Assembly (NCBI RefSeq): GCF_001465545.3
Contig: NZ_CP013480.3
Coordinates: forward strand, 3,968,001-4,032,000
DNA from: Pandoraea norimbergensis
GTDB taxonomy: Bacteria; Pseudomonadota; Gammaproteobacteria; Burkholderiales; Burkholderiaceae
Reading direction: 5' to 3'
DNA: 64,000 nt
A program made the translations under genes and the position numbers. How positions within the stretch are numbered: position 1 is the stretch's first letter; each line of letters starts with the position of its first letter. Shown here in pieces: positions 8,136-16,974 of the stretch. The notes under the pieces are model-generated. The model did no database searches. It was not told the DNA's origin and worked only from the letters and a program-made list of their open reading frames with translations.

Positions 8136-9755
8136 TTACACCGACGCCGTAGCGGCCCCGGTCGCATCGGCAGATTCCGGTGCCAGCACGCTCGCATCGA
8201 CGCCTGCGTTTTCCTTCAACTGAAAGACGAGATGCTGACCGCCGAGCAGTTCGATACGACGGTCGCGGGCAAACTCTGCCACGCCATCTTCGAATTCCCC
8301 GGTCGTAATCAGCATGCCGCGCGCGGCACCGATCTGCTGCATTTCCGCGAGCATGGCGCGCGCGGCGCCCAGCCCCAACTGGGGCGTATCGCGGCGGATA
8401 TGCACCACCACATCGCCGCCGAAAATCGGATGAGGGTCCCACGCGCGGCAAGCCAGCATGCCATCTTCGGTAGGCAGCAGCGGCGGGCCTTCAAAGCCGT
8501 GAGAGCGCAGCAGATGGAACATCACCTGCGTGAAGTCCTTGTCCGTGAGCGTCATCAGATTGAAACGGCGATCGACGGCGACGTCTGCATCGGTGACCGC
8601 CTGCGTCATATCGACACCGGCCACCGGCGTGACGGCCTCCAACGCCTCGGGGCGTGCCGACACGCGCGCGCCGAGCGTCGCCAGATGCGTGGCCGCGTCG
8701 CCCTCGGTCAACACGAGCGCCGCGAAATCGGCGCGCGACACATGCGCACTTGCGAGGCAAAGCCGTTCGTCGCCAGCGTTGACATAGATATTGAAGACGA
8801 TGGCATTGACATGCCGCAGCGGGTCCGCCGCGAACAACTCGTACAGCGAACGAAGCAGAATTTGCCGCAACGCGGTGGCGTACACCTGCGCACGCAGCGC
8901 GTCGCCGGCGGGGACGCCCTGAAGCGCCTTCTCGATGCTGTCGTAGCGATAGTCGAGTGCGATCGGCACGGCCGCGTCGAGCGTGGGCACGTCGTAGCCG
9001 ATGGCGAGCAACTTAAGATTCTCGACGTAGTGCGCCGCGAGCGTCTGTTGAAACGCTTCGGGATACGGGCTGCGGCTCAGCACGATGCGCGCGTAACCGG
9101 TCACGGCGGCCGCCTCACCGCGCAACAGTGCGCCTTCAAAATCGGCGACGGCGGCATTGTGGAGCGACGCTTCGGCCCGCGCGGCCTCGGTGGCCTTTTG
9201 CTGCGCGATTTGCAGAATCATCGAGCCCTGCGTACGACGGATTTTCGAGCCTTCGTATTCACGCTCGGCGTGTATGAACTCGCTGCGAGCCTTCGACACC
9301 GCCTGTTCGTAACGTGCCGACGCCCCGGGCATGGCGAGCGAGAGCCGGCCGGGTTTCTCCGGCGCGAACGTTTCCCATTCGGGCTTGGCGAGAATCTTCG
9401 GCAGATGACGGGTGTCGAGGACAGGCGGCGTGTTGCGCGCGCGCAAGTCGGCGGGCGGGATGCGCAAGTCGCGCGCGAGTCCATCGGCCAACAGGCGCTC
9501 CAGACGTGCCACTTCGAATTTGGCGCGTGCGCCCTCGGCAGCGGCCTCGGCTTGGCGCAGGGCCAGATGCAGCCGCTCACGTGCCACCGCGTCGGCGGCG
9601 GGCGCGTCGTCGAAGGCGCGCTGGGCCTGATCGACGGCACGGACTTCCGCCAGACTTCGCATTTGCGACTGGGCGTGCTGCTGCTCGCGCGTATGCGCGG
9701 CGCGCCAGAAGTCTCGCGCCAGACGGTCGATGATGCTGTTGAATCCCCGAATCAC
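8136..9755 (-). CDS. coiled-coil protein with C-terminal Mrr-like restriction endonuclease domain, altered active site
   Basis: 539 residues from the GTG at 9755 (GGGGG 6 nt upstream); the frame remains open to 9860, so an upstream start is possible. N-terminal region is Ala/Arg/Glu-rich and helical (roughly 20-75 and 130-190), a middle region (about 200-370) is unrecognised, and the last 130 residues resemble the Mrr-catalytic family (LTDKDFTQVMFHLLRSHGFEG, then WDPHPIFGGDVVVHIRR, then GMLITTGEFEDGVAEFA). The catalytic Asp (DPHPI) is retained but the usual Q/E-x-K is H-I-R, so nuclease activity is doubtful. No methyltransferase is near, which fits a modification-dependent or non-restriction role. 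Confidence 0.65.
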   Translation of the reverse strand: MIRGFNSIIDRLARDFWRAAHTREQQHAQSQMRSLAEVRAVDQAQRAFDDAPAADAVARERLHLALRQAEAAAEGARAKFEVARLERLLADGLARDLRIPPADLRARNTPPVLDTRHLPKILAKPEWETFAPEKPGRLSLAMPGASARYEQAVSKARSEFIHAEREYEGSKIRRTQGSMILQIAQQKATEAARAEASLHNAAVADFEGALLRGEAAAVTGYARIVLSRSPYPEAFQQTLAAHYVENLKLLAIGYDVPTLDAAVPIALDYRYDSIEKALQGVPAGDALRAQVYATALRQILLRSLYELFAADPLRHVNAIVFNIYVNAGDERLCLASAHVSRADFAALVLTEGDAATHLATLGARVSARPEALEAVTPVAGVDMTQAVTDADVAVDRRFNLMTLTDKDFTQVMFHLLRSHGFEGPPLLPTEDGMLACRAWDPHPIFGGDVVVHIRRDTPQLGLGAARAMLAEMQQIGAARGMLITTGEFEDGVAEFARDRRIELLGGQHLVFQLKENAGVDASVLAPESADATGAATASV

Positions 9756-10038
9756 TGCTGCCCCCGCATGCGTTATTGATTTTGTTTTAACTGGCGAACT
9801 ACCCACACGAAACGATGGCGCCGGACGACCCGCGTCACTGCCTCTCACGGCCCGCGCCATGCAGGGGACGATTGTAGGACGATGGGCATCAATCTCGCAA
9901 AAAATCTTTCCATTCCTTGCGCCAGAACAATGTCATGAGCGCAACGCGCGCATGCGGATCGTCATCAAATCGCCACGCCGCTGCCTCAGGCTTGCGCCCG
10001 GAAGTTGCATTACCGCCCGATTTACCCGAACCTGCGTC

Positions 10039-10749
10039 ATGACTGAATTCACCCCCGGCCACGCCACCCCGACCTCCCCTGCCTCGCTGCCGGTCACGCC
10101 TCGACTCTGTCTGCGCGCCGCATGGCTCAGCGCGTTCGGCTGCCTGTTGCTGGCGCTTGTTGCCATCCCATGGCTTGACCGTCCCATCGTCGAATTCGCG
10201 CATCTGCACACGCAGGGCACGCACTGGATGCAGCACATGGCCGAACTGCCCTCGCCGCTGTTCGTGGCCGGGTGGCCAGTGTTCATCGTGCTGGGAGCCA
10301 CGCTGATGTGGCGCCGCGCGTTGCCCGACTGGCTCATCACGTTGTGGCTGGCGGGTGGCGCCGTCGGCGTAGCCAGTGTCCTCAAACAAGGGTTGAAGCT
10401 CCTGTTCGGCCGCACGTGGCCCGACACATGGACACACAACAACCCGTCGTATCTGCATGACGGCGTGTTCGAATTCCGGCTGTTCGGCGGCGACGGCGTG
10501 GCGTATGCCTCGTTCCCGTCCGGCCACCTGACGGTCATGCTCGCCTTCGCGACAGTCGTCGCGCTGCGTCACCGCGCGCTTCGCTGGCCGTGTGCGCTGG
10601 CGGTCGCGGCGACCGGCTTCGGGCAAATTGCGTCCGCCTACCACTGGACGAGCGATGCGCTCGCAGGTGCCGCACTCGGCATTTCCATGGGTACGGTTTT
10701 CGTCGCGTCGTGGGCGAAGTGGTCACCGGCGGTGCTGGGCAAGCGCTAA
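10039..10749 (+). CDS. PAP2-family phosphatase, inner-membrane
   Basis: 236 residues with about six hydrophobic segments. The three phosphatase motifs are present in order: KQGLKLLFGRTWP (motif 1), SFPSGH (motif 2) and SAYHWTSDALAG (motif 3, catalytic His). Such enzymes dephosphorylate lipid phosphates such as phosphatidic acid, PGP or undecaprenyl pyrophosphate at the periplasmic face. Start at 10039 gives a normal family N-terminus with a short polar lead before TM1 (about residue 30); the frame upstream has no membrane or domain logic and overlaps the divergent Mrr-like gene. Substrate not determinable. Confidence 0.85.
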   Translation: MTEFTPGHATPTSPASLPVTPRLCLRAAWLSAFGCLLLALVAIPWLDRPIVEFAHLHTQGTHWMQHMAELPSPLFVAGWPVFIVLGATLMWRRALPDWLITLWLAGGAVGVASVLKQGLKLLFGRTWPDTWTHNNPSYLHDGVFEFRLFGGDGVAYASFPSGHLTVMLAFATVVALRHRALRWPCALAVAATGFGQIASAYHWTSDALAGAALGISMGTVFVASWAKWSPAVLGKR

Positions 10750-10855
10750 CGTAAGCGTTGAGCGAATCGGCGAGATCACCGCATAATGCCGCCTTGATCT
10801 GCTGCACAGCAGAGGCCGGCACCGGGCCCGGCGGCACTGTGCGCGCGCCCGATTC

Positions 10856-11608
10856 ATGACATTCGATCCCGTACTTCCTCTTATTGCCGGCGCGTGCGTG
10901 GCCGGCTTCGTTCAAGGCCTGTCGGGCTTCGCGTTCGGTCTGGTCGCGCTCTCCTTCTGGGCGTGGTCGCTCCCGCCCACGCTCGCGGGCCCGCTCGTCG
11001 CCTTCTGTTCGCTCATCGGACAGATTCTCGGGCTGCGTGCCGTGCGCCGATCCGTGCCGCTCGACCGACTCGCGCCGTTCGTCTTATGCGGCCTCGTTGG
11101 CGTGCCGGTCGGCGTGTGGATTCTTCGCTATCTCGACCCGGTGTGGTTTCGCGCGGGCATCGGGGCCATTCTCGTCGTGTACTGCACGATCCTGCTGCTC
11201 TCGGCCCACCTGCCCCGCATCACGCGAGGCGGGCGCGCGGCCGACGGTGTGGTCGGCTTCATCGGCGGATTGATGGGCGGCATCGGCGGCCTCGTGGGCG
11301 TCGTGCCCACGTTGTGGTGCACCTTGCGTGGCTGGGACAAGGACTTGCAGCGCGCCGTCATGCAGCTCTTCTTCATCGTGATGCACACGCTGACTATCAT
11401 CATGTACACGGTGCACGGCGTAATCACCACGAAGACGCTCCACCTGTTCGCGATTGCCGTGCCCTCGATGATCCTGCCAACGCTCGCTGGCGCTTGGGCC
11501 TACAAATTCCTCTCGGATCACGCCTTCCGCCGCATGGTGCTCGCGCTGCTTGCCTGCTCGGGTGTGACGCTGCTGGTCGGCACCGTGCCCGAACTCCTCG
11601 CGCGCTAA
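10856..11608 (+). CDS. TauE/SafE family sulfite exporter-like permease
   Basis: 250 residues, about eight hydrophobic helices arranged as two repeats; each repeat starts with a glycine-rich signature (GFVQGLSGFAFGLVAL near residue 18 and GFIGGLMGGIGGLVGV near 135). Members export sulfite, sulfoacetate or related anions, or import small organic anions. There is no sulfonate-degradation gene next to it, so the substrate is open. Lies 106 bp after the PAP2 gene and may share its transcript. Confidence 0.85.
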   Translation: MTFDPVLPLIAGACVAGFVQGLSGFAFGLVALSFWAWSLPPTLAGPLVAFCSLIGQILGLRAVRRSVPLDRLAPFVLCGLVGVPVGVWILRYLDPVWFRAGIGAILVVYCTILLLSAHLPRITRGGRAADGVVGFIGGLMGGIGGLVGVVPTLWCTLRGWDKDLQRAVMQLFFIVMHTLTIIMYTVHGVITTKTLHLFAIAVPSMILPTLAGAWAYKFLSDHAFRRMVLALLACSGVTLLVGTVPELLAR

Positions 11609-11681
11609 TCAAACGGGCATCAGGCTGCGGCGTTACGATGGCGGAATCGTCCCTCCTGCCGGGCTTGCCCCCGCCGCCGTC

Positions 11682-12332
11682 ATGCCGTTCCTCGATCGCG
11701 CCGCTGCCGGCAACGCCCTCGCCGAAGTTCTCGCCTCGCACGCCGTGCTCTCGCGTTGCGCCCCGCCGCTCGTACTCGCCATCCCGCGTGGTGGTGTGCC
11801 CGTCGCCCTGCCTATTGCCAGACAGTTGAACGGCACGCTCGACGTGCTGCTCGCCCACAAGCTCGGCGCGCCGCATCAGAGCGAACTGGCCGTGGGCGCG
11901 GTCGACGAATTCGGCGGCATCTTTCTCGCCGACCATGCGTTGTCGCTTGGTGCCACCGGCGTCTATCTCACGCGGGAAACAGCCCGTCAGCGCGCGTTGT
12001 TGCAACAACGGCGTCAGGCCTACACACCCGGGCGCGGTGCACCGCGCGTCTCGGGGCAACCGGTGGTGGTGGTCGACGATGGCATCGCCACCGGTGCGAC
12101 CATGACCGCCGCGTTGCGCGCCTTGCGACGGCTCGGTGCCGGGCCGCTCGTCGCCTGTGCGCCGGTCGGCGCGCACGACGCCGTGGCACGGCTTCAGCCA
12201 TTGGCCGATGCCGTTATCTGCCTTGAGATGCCGCAACCGTTTTACGCGGTCAGCATCGCGTACAGCGATTTCTCACAGACCGACGACGCTACCGTCATCG
12301 CGTTGTTGCGCATGGCCGAAGCGGGGCCCTGA
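11682..12332 (+). CDS. phosphoribosyltransferase-domain protein
   Basis: 216 residues of a type I PRTase fold. The PRPP-binding loop VVVVDDGIATGATM is at about residues 127-140, and an N-terminal LAIPRGGVPVALPIA stretch is the substrate-proximal loop. This domain family (often annotated phosphoribosyltransferase without substrate) is common beside stress or DNA-repair genes and may not be a purine/pyrimidine salvage enzyme. Here it lies between a TauE-like permease and a GcvR-like protein; no operon logic is clear. Confidence 0.85.
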   Translation: MPFLDRAAAGNALAEVLASHAVLSRCAPPLVLAIPRGGVPVALPIARQLNGTLDVLLAHKLGAPHQSELAVGAVDEFGGIFLADHALSLGATGVYLTRETARQRALLQQRRQAYTPGRGAPRVSGQPVVVVDDGIATGATMTAALRALRRLGAGPLVACAPVGAHDAVARLQPLADAVICLEMPQPFYAVSIAYSDFSQTDDATVIALLRMAEAGP

Positions 12333-12431
12333 GCGCGCCGTCGCCAGGACGGCGGCCAAGCGCGGCCATAGCGGCGACCGGTGCGATTGCACTACACTTG
12401 AGCCTCGCGCGCTAATTCGACGGAGCCTGCT

Positions 12432-12962
12432 ATGACGACGTCCTTGATTCTCAACGTGATCGGCCCGGACCGCCCGGGGCTGGTCAACGCCATCGCCGAT
12501 CGCGCCACCGCCGCCGGCGCCAACTGGCTCGAAAGCCGACTCGCCAATCTGGCCGGACAATTCGCCGGCATCGTGCATCTTCAGGTCGCCGACGAGCGCG
12601 TCGCCACGCTCACGCAAGCCCTGCAAGCGCTTGAAACCCACGGGCTGCGCGTATCGGTTACCCATGCGCAAAGCGCCGCCGCCGATCCTGGCGCACGTCT
12701 GCTCCAGCTGGATCTCGTCGGTCAGGATCACCCCGGCATCGTCAAGGAAATCTCGCACGTGCTCTTTGCACGCGGCATCAGCATCGATGAACTCGACACT
12801 GAGTGCGTCGAAGGGTCGATGTCCGGCGGCACGCTGTTTCGTGCCACCGCGCGCCTTCGCGTGCCGGCCAACGTTTCGACCGACGCGCTGCGTCAGGTAC
12901 TAGAGGGGCTCGCCAACGACCTGATGGTCGACGTTGAACTCGATTCGCCCCCCGGTGCCTGA
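12432..12962 (+). CDS. two-ACT-domain regulator, GcvR-like
   Basis: 176 residues built from two ACT domains: LILNVIGPDRPGLVNAIADR (about 5-24) and LLQLDLVGQDHPGIVKEISHVLF (about 95-117). The closest characterised protein is the glycine-cleavage repressor GcvR, which binds glycine and acts through GcvA. No DNA-binding domain is present, so it would work by protein contact or ligand sensing. It is followed after 10 bp by the SRPBCC gene, suggesting co-transcription. Confidence 0.8.
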   Translation: MTTSLILNVIGPDRPGLVNAIADRATAAGANWLESRLANLAGQFAGIVHLQVADERVATLTQALQALETHGLRVSVTHAQSAAADPGARLLQLDLVGQDHPGIVKEISHVLFARGISIDELDTECVEGSMSGGTLFRATARLRVPANVSTDALRQVLEGLANDLMVDVELDSPPGA

Positions 12963-12972
12963 GCGCGCGCCG

Positions 12973-13551
12973 ATGAAGAGAGCCTTCCTGATCGTTCTCA
13001 CCGCCGTTGCCATCCTTGCCGTGCTGTCGCTCGCCCCGTTGCCGTTCGAGCGCCAGACGCATGTGACCAACGTGATCACCCTGCGCCAGCCGCCGCAGGT
13101 CGTCTACAACTACGTGACCACCCCTGCCAACTGGCCCAAGTGGCATCCGGCATCGCTGGCGGTGGAGGGTGCGACGGATCATCCGCTCACGCTGGGCGAA
13201 GAAGTCGCGGAAGAATTCCGACTCGCCGGACGCCACGGCATCATTCACTGGAAAGTGGTCGAAGCGCAGCCGCCGCTGGAATGGCGCATTGAAGGCGAAG
13301 TCAACCGCCGTCCGTCAGGCGAGGTACGCTACAAGCTCACGCCCGACGGCACGGGCACGCGCTTCGAACGCGACTTTGTCTATCGCACGCCGAATCTGCT
13401 GTTCCTCGTGCTCGACCCGATCTTCATCGGCCCTCGCGTCCGGGCGGAATCGGCACAAGGCGCCTTGCAGTTGACGCAGGCGTTCGATGCGATGGCCCCT
13501 GCCGCGACCGAGACTGCCAAACCCGCCGAACCTGCCGAGCCTACTCGTTGA
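12973..13551 (+). CDS. membrane-anchored SRPBCC (START-like) protein
   Basis: 192 residues. One N-terminal hydrophobic helix (about residues 4-22, LIVLTAVAILAVLSLAPL) followed by a Bet v1/START-like fold (VTNVITLRQPPQVVYNYVTTPANWPKWHPAS is the usual N-terminal strand-helix region) and an Ala/Pro-rich tail. Members bind small hydrophobic ligands or act as polyketide-cyclase-like proteins. Function unknown. The 3' end overlaps the convergent IclR gene by 11 bp. Start at 12973 rather than upstream ATG because it begins the anchor and leaves the GcvR-like gene intact. Confidence 0.75.
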   Translation: MKRAFLIVLTAVAILAVLSLAPLPFERQTHVTNVITLRQPPQVVYNYVTTPANWPKWHPASLAVEGATDHPLTLGEEVAEEFRLAGRHGIIHWKVVEAQPPLEWRIEGEVNRRPSGEVRYKLTPDGTGTRFERDFVYRTPNLLFLVLDPIFIGPRVRAESAQGALQLTQAFDAMAPAATETAKPAEPAEPTR

Positions 13552-14299
13552 ACGTGGCGGCCATCGTCTCGGCGGCGGCTTGAAGTTCTGGCAGATAGGT
13601 CATGAGCTTGTCCAGCGTCGAGTGCTCGGCGCTGGCTTGCACCGCGATCGCCGCACAGGCGCGGTTGCGGTCGAGCATGACCGGCACCGCGACGGCGATC
13701 ATGCCCGGCACATGTTCCTCGTTATTCGTGCCCACACGGCGCTTGCGCGTCTCGGCCAGTTCGGCACGCAAATCCTCAAGATCGGTAATCGTGTTCTCCG
13801 CCCGGGGACGCAGCGGCAGATGCGCGATCAGCTTCTCGCGTCGCGTGCGGGGCAAAAACGCCAACAGCAGCTTGCCGCTCGCCGTGCAGTGCAATGGCAC
13901 ACGCGAGCCGGGCGAAAGCTTGAGCTGGCGCGACCATTCGGTCTCCACACGATCGAGATAGACCAGATCGTCGCCCGAGAGCATCGACAGGTTGCAGGTC
14001 TCGCCGAGCTTGTCGACCAGTTGCTGGAGAATGGCATGCCGAGCCGCAGCCGGGCCCGCATGCATCAGCGCATTGACCGCCAGCGCACGCACGCGCGACG
14101 ACGGCTCGTAGTGCCGGCTGCCCGCCTCGCGGGTCACGAGCCAGGCGGCTTCCAGTTGCTTGAGAATGCGATGCACGGTCTGTTTGGGCAGACCAATGGC
14201 GGCGACGATCTCCGCCAGTGTCATGGGCGCGCCTGCGGCGCAGAGAATTTCAAGAATGCGGAATGCGCGGACGGCCGCGGCGTTCGACTGATTGCTCAT
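13541..14299 (-). CDS. IclR family transcriptional regulator
   Basis: 252 residues. N-terminal winged helix-turn-helix (AVRAFRILEILCAAGAPMTLAEIVAAIGLPKQTVHRIL, about 9-45) and a C-terminal effector domain with SMLSGDDLVYLDRVE and VPLHCTASGKLLLAFLP, the hallmark of IclR. Family regulators control catabolic operons by binding small acids. It lies just downstream of a 3-hydroxyisobutyrate-dehydrogenase-like gene on the same strand, an obvious candidate target or operon partner. The start is uncertain: ATG 14299 lacks a good SD, and a GGGAGGAG about 45 bp upstream could serve an earlier start. Confidence 0.85.
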   Translation of the reverse strand: MSNQSNAAAVRAFRILEILCAAGAPMTLAEIVAAIGLPKQTVHRILKQLEAAWLVTREAGSRHYEPSSRVRALAVNALMHAGPAAARHAILQQLVDKLGETCNLSMLSGDDLVYLDRVETEWSRQLKLSPGSRVPLHCTASGKLLLAFLPRTRREKLIAHLPLRPRAENTITDLEDLRAELAETRKRRVGTNNEEHVPGMIAVAVPVMLDRNRACAAIAVQASAEHSTLDKLMTYLPELQAAAETMAATFNE

Positions 14300-14526
14300 G
14301 CCGGTTTTCGGATCTTTGTAAGTGTCGTTATCAATCGTGGCGGTCTCCTCCCGCACGACACCGGCCCCGCACACCTACCGCGTTACCCGCCGCCGTGCCG
14401 TCGCACCACGACGTCCCGTTTTCCGCATTCTAGTGCCAACCGGCAGGTGCTGACGATTGGAGATAAACCCGAAGGCTGGCTCCAAAACAACACCTGCTAT
14501 CGATCCATGAATCGACCGGCAATCGA

Positions 14527-15459
14527 TCAGGCCTTGCCCGACAGCACGCGCAGACGGTGAATCAGGCTCGACGTATCCCAACGGCGGCCGCCCAGTGCCT
14601 GCACATCGCCATAGAACTGATCGACCAATGCGGTAACCGGCAGCGACACGCCATTGCGCTGCGCTTCTGCCAGACACAGGCCGAGATCCTTGCGCATCCA
14701 GTCCACTGCGAAGCCGTAGTCGAACTTGCCGTCGATCATCGTCTGGCCACGATTGTCCATCTGCCAACTGGCTGCTGCGCCCTTGTTGATGACGTCGAGC
14801 ACGACCTTCATATCGAGACCGGCTTGCTGACCGAAGTTGATCGCCTCGGACAACCCCTGCACCAGCCCGGCGATGCAGATCTGATTGACCATCTTGGCGA
14901 GTTGCCCTGCACCCGCTTCACCAATCCGGGTAACGGCGCGGCCATAGGCATGCAGCGTTTGCGCCACCTGATCGAAGGCATCGGCATCGCCGCCGCACAT
15001 GATCGTGAGCACACCGTTTTTCGCACCGGCTTCGCCGCCGGAGACCGGTGCGTCGACAAAGTGCAGGCCCTTCTCGCGGGCGACGGCGTAGAGCTCGCGC
15101 GCCACGTCGGCCGACGCCGTCGTGTGATCCACGAACACCGCGCCCGGCTTCATGCCGGCAAACGCGCCATGCTCGCCGAGGACCACGCTGCGCAGATCGT
15201 CGTCGTTGCCCACGCAGGCAGCCACGATATCGGCGTCGCGCACGGCCTCGGCCGGCGTGGCCGCGTGCTTGCCGCCGTAGTCTTTCGCCCACTGCTCGGC
15301 TTTGGCGGCCGTGCGGTTATAGACAGTCACCGTGTGACCGGCGCGTTGAAGATGGCCGGCCATGGGATACCCCATGACGCCCAGTCCGAGAAATGCGATG
15401 CGGCTAGGGCTAGGGCTAGGGCTATTGCTGACGGGAGCATGCGTTTCGGGGGAAGTCAC
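14527..15459 (-). CDS. NAD(P)-dependent beta-hydroxyacid dehydrogenase (3-hydroxyisobutyrate dehydrogenase family)
   Basis: 310 residues. Rossmann motif AFLGLGVMGYPMAGHL, substrate-binding DAPVSGGEAGAKNGVLTIM and catalytic Lys in AGAGQLAKMVNQ, with the C-terminal helical domain complete (DMKVVLDVINKGAAASWQM). Enzymes of this family oxidise 3-hydroxyisobutyrate, tartronate semialdehyde or related beta-hydroxyacids. Start taken as GTG 15459 (GCGAGG 9 nt upstream); the lead before the Rossmann fold contains a Pro-Ser repeat encoded by GGCTAG units at 15402-15424. Neighbouring IclR regulator fits a catabolic role. Confidence 0.85.
   Translation of the reverse strand: MTSPETHAPVSNSPSPSPSRIAFLGLGVMGYPMAGHLQRAGHTVTVYNRTAAKAEQWAKDYGGKHAATPAEAVRDADIVAACVGNDDDLRSVVLGEHGAFAGMKPGAVFVDHTTASADVARELYAVAREKGLHFVDAPVSGGEAGAKNGVLTIMCGGDADAFDQVAQTLHAYGRAVTRIGEAGAGQLAKMVNQICIAGLVQGLSEAINFGQQAGLDMKVVLDVINKGAAASWQMDNRGQTMIDGKFDYGFAVDWMRKDLGLCLAEAQRNGVSLPVTALVDQFYGDVQALGGRRWDTSSLIHRLRVLSGKA
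15402..15424. repeat. hexanucleotide repeat (GGCTAG, about 3.8 copies) inside the dehydrogenase gene
   Basis: Encodes the Ser-Pro repeat in the N-terminal tail of the dehydrogenase. Period six keeps the frame, so copy-number change would only alter tail length. Confidence 0.6.
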
Positions 15460-15756
15460 TTCGAAGGGCCTCGCAGGTAGTTTTACAGACTGAAATCCGG
15501 CGCTTGCATGATGCATGCATGCGCGTGCCGGATTCGTTCGAATATCAGGGGGCTTGCGAGCCGTCATTATAGGGACGCCCGGCCCGGGCGCGCCAGCGTG
15601 ATCGCCCACCCGACGGGGCCTTGAGACGAATTCGCCCCACTTTGGTGCGCACCGGCAGCCGATTGAATCGGGCGTTGAAGCACCGTTGTCTCACGTAGTT
15701 GAAAAATTCTGTTTCCGTGACTGGCGTTGTTGCCGCGTTCCGATACAATGCGCGGC

Positions 15757-16239
15757 ATGGCTGATTTTGATACCAGTTGGTCAATCCGCGTTTACTACGA
15801 GGACACTGACGCCGGCGGCGTCGTGTTCTACGCCAACTACCTTAAATTCTTTGAACGGGCCCGCACCGAGTGGCTCCGTTCGCTCGGCATCGAACAACTC
15901 CAATTGGCCCGCGATACCGGCATGATCTTCATCGTGCGCGCGACAGCGCTCGACTACCTGAGCCCCGCCCGACTCGACGATCTTGTGGTCGTCAGAAGCC
16001 GGATCGAGCACCTCGGTGGCGCGACTGTCGAGTTTCTGCAAGAAGCCTGGCGCGATGCGCCCGACGGCAGCAGCGAACTGTTGGCGCGCGGCAGCATCAA
16101 AATCGGCTGTGTGTCTGCCGACACGTTGCGCCCGGGCAGAATCCCGGCAAACGTGCGGCTCGCCATGCAATCGGCCATTGTTGCCAACAAGTCCGTCAGT
16201 ATTGCTGCACACGCCGGGAGCGGCGCGGCAGCCGCCTGA
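15757..16239 (+). CDS. ybgC: tol-pal-linked acyl-CoA thioesterase YbgC
   Basis: 160 residues, single hot-dog fold. The YbgC signature is present: VYYEDTDAGGVVFYANYLKFFERART (catalytic Asp in EDTD). It heads the tol-pal cluster as in many proteobacteria, 39 bp ahead of tolQ. The enzyme hydrolyses acyl-CoAs and is linked to phospholipid metabolism. Start set at 15757 (MADFDTSW); an ATG at 15748 is possible. A TACAAT -10-like hexamer at 15743-15748 would put transcription start almost on the start codon, so a leaderless message is conceivable. Confidence 0.9.
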   Translation: MADFDTSWSIRVYYEDTDAGGVVFYANYLKFFERARTEWLRSLGIEQLQLARDTGMIFIVRATALDYLSPARLDDLVVVRSRIEHLGGATVEFLQEAWRDAPDGSSELLARGSIKIGCVSADTLRPGRIPANVRLAMQSAIVANKSVSIAAHAGSGAAAA

Positions 16240-16278
16240 TCCCAGGGACAAGAATTCCGGTCAGTCAATAACCACACC

Positions 16279-16953
16279 ATGCCCGATCAAGACCTTTCCA
16301 TTATTACGCTGGTCCTGCATGCCAGCGTGCTCGCACAGGCCGTGATGGCCCTGCTGTTGCTGCTGTCGTTGATGTCGTGGACGCACATCTTCCGCAAGAT
16401 CTTCGCGATTCGCCGCGCCCGTGCCCAGACTGAGCGTTTCGAACGTGACTTCTGGTCGGGCGGCGATCTTCAGGCGCTCTACCAGAGCGCGCTCAACAAC
16501 CGTCATCAGACGGGTGCCCTGGAGCGAATCTTCGAATCGGGCATGCGCGAATACATGAAGGCGAGCGAAAAAGGCCTGAACGATCCGCACGCCATTCTCG
16601 ACGGTGCACGCCGTGCCATGCGCGCTTCCTTTCAACGTGAAATGGACTCGCTTGAGGCCAATCTGCCGTTCCTCGCGTCGGTCGGTTCGGTGAGCCCGTA
16701 CATTGGTTTGTTCGGTACGGTGTGGGGTATCATGAACGCTTTCCGCGGCCTGTCGAACGTGCAACAAGCCACGCTCGCCAATGTGGCGCCGGGCATCGCG
16801 GAAGCGCTGGTGGCGACCGCCATCGGCCTGTTCGCCGCGATCCCTGCCGTGGTTGCCTACAACCGCTTCGCCACCGACATCGACCGGCTGGCGATTCGCT
16901 TCGAAAGCTTCATCGAAGAGTTCTCCAACATCCTGCAACGGCAGATTCACTAA
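16279..16953 (+). CDS. tolQ: Tol-Pal system proton-channel subunit TolQ
   Basis: 224 residues, MotA/TolQ/ExbB family, with three membrane helices (about 12-34, 132-156 and 168-190) and the conserved GSVSPYIGLFGTVWGIMNAF loop/helix. With TolR it forms the proton-driven stator that energises TolA during cell constriction and outer-membrane maintenance. Gene order tolQ-tolR-tolA follows. Length normal. Confidence 0.95.
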   Translation: MPDQDLSIITLVLHASVLAQAVMALLLLLSLMSWTHIFRKIFAIRRARAQTERFERDFWSGGDLQALYQSALNNRHQTGALERIFESGMREYMKASEKGLNDPHAILDGARRAMRASFQREMDSLEANLPFLASVGSVSPYIGLFGTVWGIMNAFRGLSNVQQATLANVAPGIAEALVATAIGLFAAIPAVVAYNRFATDIDRLAIRFESFIEEFSNILQRQIH

Positions 16954-16974
16954 GCATTCCGGGAGCGCCGAGAC

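Noticed and set aside
9730..10038. Upstream extension of the PAP2 phosphatase frame
   Set aside because: No domain, overlaps the divergent Mrr-like gene, and ATG 10039 gives a normal family N-terminus.
15402..15424. Telomere-like or regulatory hexamer array
   Set aside because: Lies inside a coding region, in frame, encoding a Ser-Pro tail; no other sign of function.
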